Below, in pieces: positions 23,501 through 24,178 of a stretch of 24,178 nt of DNA (positions are counted from its first letter, which is position 1; every line of letters begins with the position of its first letter). The notes beneath the pieces were generated by a model. That model saw only the letters and a program-made list of their open reading frames with translations, was not told the origin of the DNA and searched no databases. The stretch covers positions 1 to 24,178 of the forward strand of contig JALZUF010000215.1 in assembly GCA_023301785.1 (NCBI GenBank). The letters run 5' to 3'. Source of the DNA: Alphaproteobacteria bacterium (lineage in GTDB: Bacteria; Pseudomonadota; Alphaproteobacteria; Micavibrionales; Micavibrionaceae). The position numbers and the translations under genes are program-made.

Positions 23501-23585
23501 TAAAAAAGGGAATAAGAAAATTGATTTAAACGAAATTGTAGGCATTCTCTCAGAAGAACTTAAATCAGTAAAAAGAAGGGGCTAG
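20553..23585 (+). CDS. tnpA: Tn3-family transposase TnpA
   Basis: TnpA binds the terminal repeats and carries out replicative transposition. At 1010 residues it is the usual family length. The N-terminal region (about 1-170) is the DNA-binding domain that begins LSKSEISDIYDIPDFNDHER. The C-terminal DDE catalytic domain is complete: Asp694 (DIDGQ), Asp761 (VDAVTGDNH) and Glu897 (NRTESYHQL). LVTNLIVAYNAIILNKLY near the end is the usual family segment. No frameshift or stop is seen, so the transposase could be active. The 35 bases after the stop lead straight into the right terminal repeat. Confidence 0.95.
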   Translation: MSKREINLLSKSEISDIYDIPDFNDHEREIYFALNEEEASMLSTFHTINTKVFFILQLGYFKAKHRFFQFDLQKVAVDIGFIGKKYYQKQTFSSIISRGRIYHQRKMIMKYYQYQQCSEKILDKLKEQFIELLKLYPKPHNVIRELVAYCDAQNIILPRYRQLQDMYTECCKIELQRIFKVIEGFPKDIINKVENLISGNEGILSLNDVRYDQCDFSYTELAEEAIKVKKLSSIYDFCKKKIPLLSLSQNAVRYYSSNVEQYPISRLRKLSKLQRILYSLCHIYCRYQAFVDNLITSFIHHVVILRDKSKAQGEKEFAAYAATVVQSYPKVSKFFRWFTEYENKKFKKKEYYKEAYDIIEKDNFEKFARFFERSDFNLKMATWDCIEMFSRSIALYLRPVVLAVDFEHYKSEDPSITLIKVLKEHYLAGKSPSKLMISESTSLPIPKSMLPYLKSKSDDQYLNPHRLEFYIYKKLYHHLDRGRIFCNDSISYRDIDADLVSEDMVGKAEEISRQYGYNKIPIYCSTHLDQKLLELNNKWKKFSDNINNNKSFAIKAAKDSSLSWQLNYETREKLDNVFFRNLYKSDIADILVFVNDIFNIFEGFTHIKGKYIKRSRPTITNLIACLLAEAFGFGTKKMSEMSDISFNDLRSTKEDYFTYENLCIVNDMLADGINVLEIFKQWNLLDDKLLADIDGQKSATKSNTIQSRYSKKYLGKGKGLSILSMIANFVAVTVKNIGLNEYEGHHLYDMIYDNHSTVKVDAVTGDNHTLNQLNFIALDAINVEFVPSIKNLQKAAEDLYSVDDISNYSVIIKPIDKIKVSRIKKQEKQIIRVLLSLILQENTQSIIIRKLNSHDRYAGLRAGLMEYNKVFKTMHVLNMIENMSLRKAIKTARNRTESYHQLQNFIRKMYYGVFKGKRIVDHRASTQAVRLVTNLIVAYNAIILNKLYLEAVKSGKSAEELEKLLRISPMSWIHIAFTGRYTFKKGNKKIDLNEIVGILSEELKSVKRRG

Positions 23586-23620
23586 AGAGAGAAAGATTAT
23601 TAAATTATATGGAGATAGAA

Positions 23621-23661
23621 AGTTGGATGTTACAATTATGTCAGTTCTTCCACACAGCCCC
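23621..23661 (-). repeat. Tn3 right terminal inverted repeat
   Basis: This is the exact complement of the left end at 19737-19777. It runs AGTTGGATGTTACAATTATG at its inner side to CACACAGCCCC at its outer end. The next base, 23662, begins the interrupted IS3-type sequence. Confidence 0.95.
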
Positions 23662-24080
23662 TGGTAGCAGTGATTGATTGGTTTAGTCGCTATATTTTGA
23701 GTTGGAAAATCTCTATTAGTTTAGAAGCTGATTTTTGTATTGAAGCTGTTGAAGAGGCAATAGAGAGGTATGGTGAGCCTGAGATATTTAATACTGATCA
23801 AGGAACGCAATTTACTTCAAAGAAATTTCTTTCTGTTTTAATAGATCGTAAAATTAAGATCAGTATGGACGGTAAAGGACGAGCTCTAGATAACGTATTT
23901 ATTGAAAGATTTTGGCGCTCTTTAAAACAAGAAAAAATATATATGATGATTTTAAATACTGTAACGGAGGCAAAAAATGCTATAAGTGATTATATGAGTT
24001 TTTATAACGAAAAACGGATGCATCAATCTCTGGAATATTTAACTCCAGAACAGATGTATTTTAGAAAAAATATTGTGTAA
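23662..24080 (+). pseudogene. IS3-family transposase OrfB, 3' fragment cut by Tn3
   Basis: The frame reads VAVIDWFSRYILSW at its start, which lies in the middle of an IS3-type integrase-fold (rve) transposase. The second catalytic Asp (NTDQGTQFTS) and the final Glu (DNVFIERFWRSLKQE) are present, followed by the normal ending YNEKRMHQSLEYLTPEQMYF. The first catalytic Asp and everything before it are missing because the sequence starts at the Tn3 right end. A GTG at 23670 could start a 136-residue product, but it would lack an active site. The missing 5' half is not found on the other side of Tn3 in this window. Confidence 0.9.
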
Positions 24081-24144
24081 AATTATGAAGCAAATTGTAT
24101 CTCTAAATTTCTGATTTTTAGTCTAGACAAATTGGGCCACCTTA
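23662..24144 (+). mobile_element. Right part of an IS3-family insertion sequence
   Basis: This is the remaining 3' portion of an IS, running from the Tn3 junction past the transposase stop to a putative end near 24144. The terminal bases CTAGACAAATTGGGCCACC (24123-24141) look like an IS3-type right end. Beyond it the sequence switches exactly to Rpn-gene sequence, which sets the boundary. The left end is missing. Confidence 0.7.
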
Positions 24145-24178
24145 ACATATCCAGAGCATTATTTACTTTTGCTACTAT
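24145..24178 (-). pseudogene. Start of a second Rpn-family gene copy interrupted by the IS
   Basis: The last 34 bases of the window are identical to 18821-18854, which lies inside the intact Rpn gene on the minus strand. The match begins abruptly at 24145 where the IS ends, so the IS sits inside another Rpn gene copy. Only this stub is visible; the rest lies to the right of the window. Confidence 0.85.

Larger units (their letters stand above)
19737..23661. mobile_element. Complete Tn3-family transposon (3,925 bp)
   Basis: The element is bounded by 41-bp perfect inverted repeats starting GGGGCTGTGTGG and holds a serine recombinase and a full-length TnpA, transcribed divergently, with no cargo. 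Tn3 elements transpose by a replicative route and normally leave a five-base target duplication. The flanks here are TAATA on the left and TGGTA on the right, so no duplication is seen. The right side lies inside an IS3-type transposase gene whose 5' half is not present on the left side. The element therefore probably suffered an adjacent deletion or recombined with another copy. Confidence 0.92.

Noticed and set aside
23670..24080. IS3-type frame as an intact small transposase
   Set aside because: It lacks the first catalytic Asp and the N-terminal DNA-binding part, and it starts at the Tn3 junction.

Overview
The window is AT-rich DNA and looks like an obligate intracellular Rickettsiales bacterium carrying an F-type conjugative element of the kind known as the Rickettsiales amplified genetic element (RAGE) or its plasmid relatives. 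This is inferred from F-type tra genes in F-like order, low GC, an Rpn/PDDEXK transposase gene, a group II intron and dense nested mobile DNA. The species cannot be named from the sequence alone.

Region 1 (1-1239) is the 3' part of a group II intron: reverse transcriptase/maturase with a C-terminal HNH endonuclease, then ribozyme domains V and VI. The intron sits inside the signal-peptide region of trbC.

Region 2 (about 1240-9963) is a tightly packed F-type mating-pair-formation operon: trbC (3' exon), a secreted cysteine-containing protein that may be the N-terminal half of TraN, a Cys-rich TraN with its own signal peptide and a long coiled-coil tail, traF (CPYC thioredoxin-like), traH and traG.

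Region 3 (9960-14745) is a cargo block between traG and traD, where the F plasmid carries its exclusion genes. It holds an antisense four-helix membrane protein, a secreted lytic transglycosylase, a solo Tn3-type terminal repeat, a protein joining a secreted Ulp1/C48 (CE-clan) cysteine protease to an autotransporter beta-barrel, and three uncharacterised genes, two of which look like diverged paralogues. The protease-autotransporter is the most interesting gene here: it could present a deubiquitinase or deSUMOylase on the bacterial surface or release it into a host cell.

Region 4 (14751-18440) has the coupling ATPase traD, a coiled-coil protein with a C-terminal membrane anchor, a hairpin-rich intergenic region, a cold-shock-domain protein and 370 bp of AT-rich DNA with no gene.

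Region 5 (18441-24178) is a mobile-element scrap yard: an intact Rpn-family nuclease/transposase, an orphan HigA/NadS-like antitoxin, a complete 3,925-bp Tn3-family transposon (serine recombinase, TnpA, 41-bp perfect inverted repeats) without a target-site duplication, the 3' half of an IS3-type transposase cut by the Tn3 element, and the start of a second Rpn copy in which that IS sits. No relaxase, tRNA, rRNA or CRISPR was seen.
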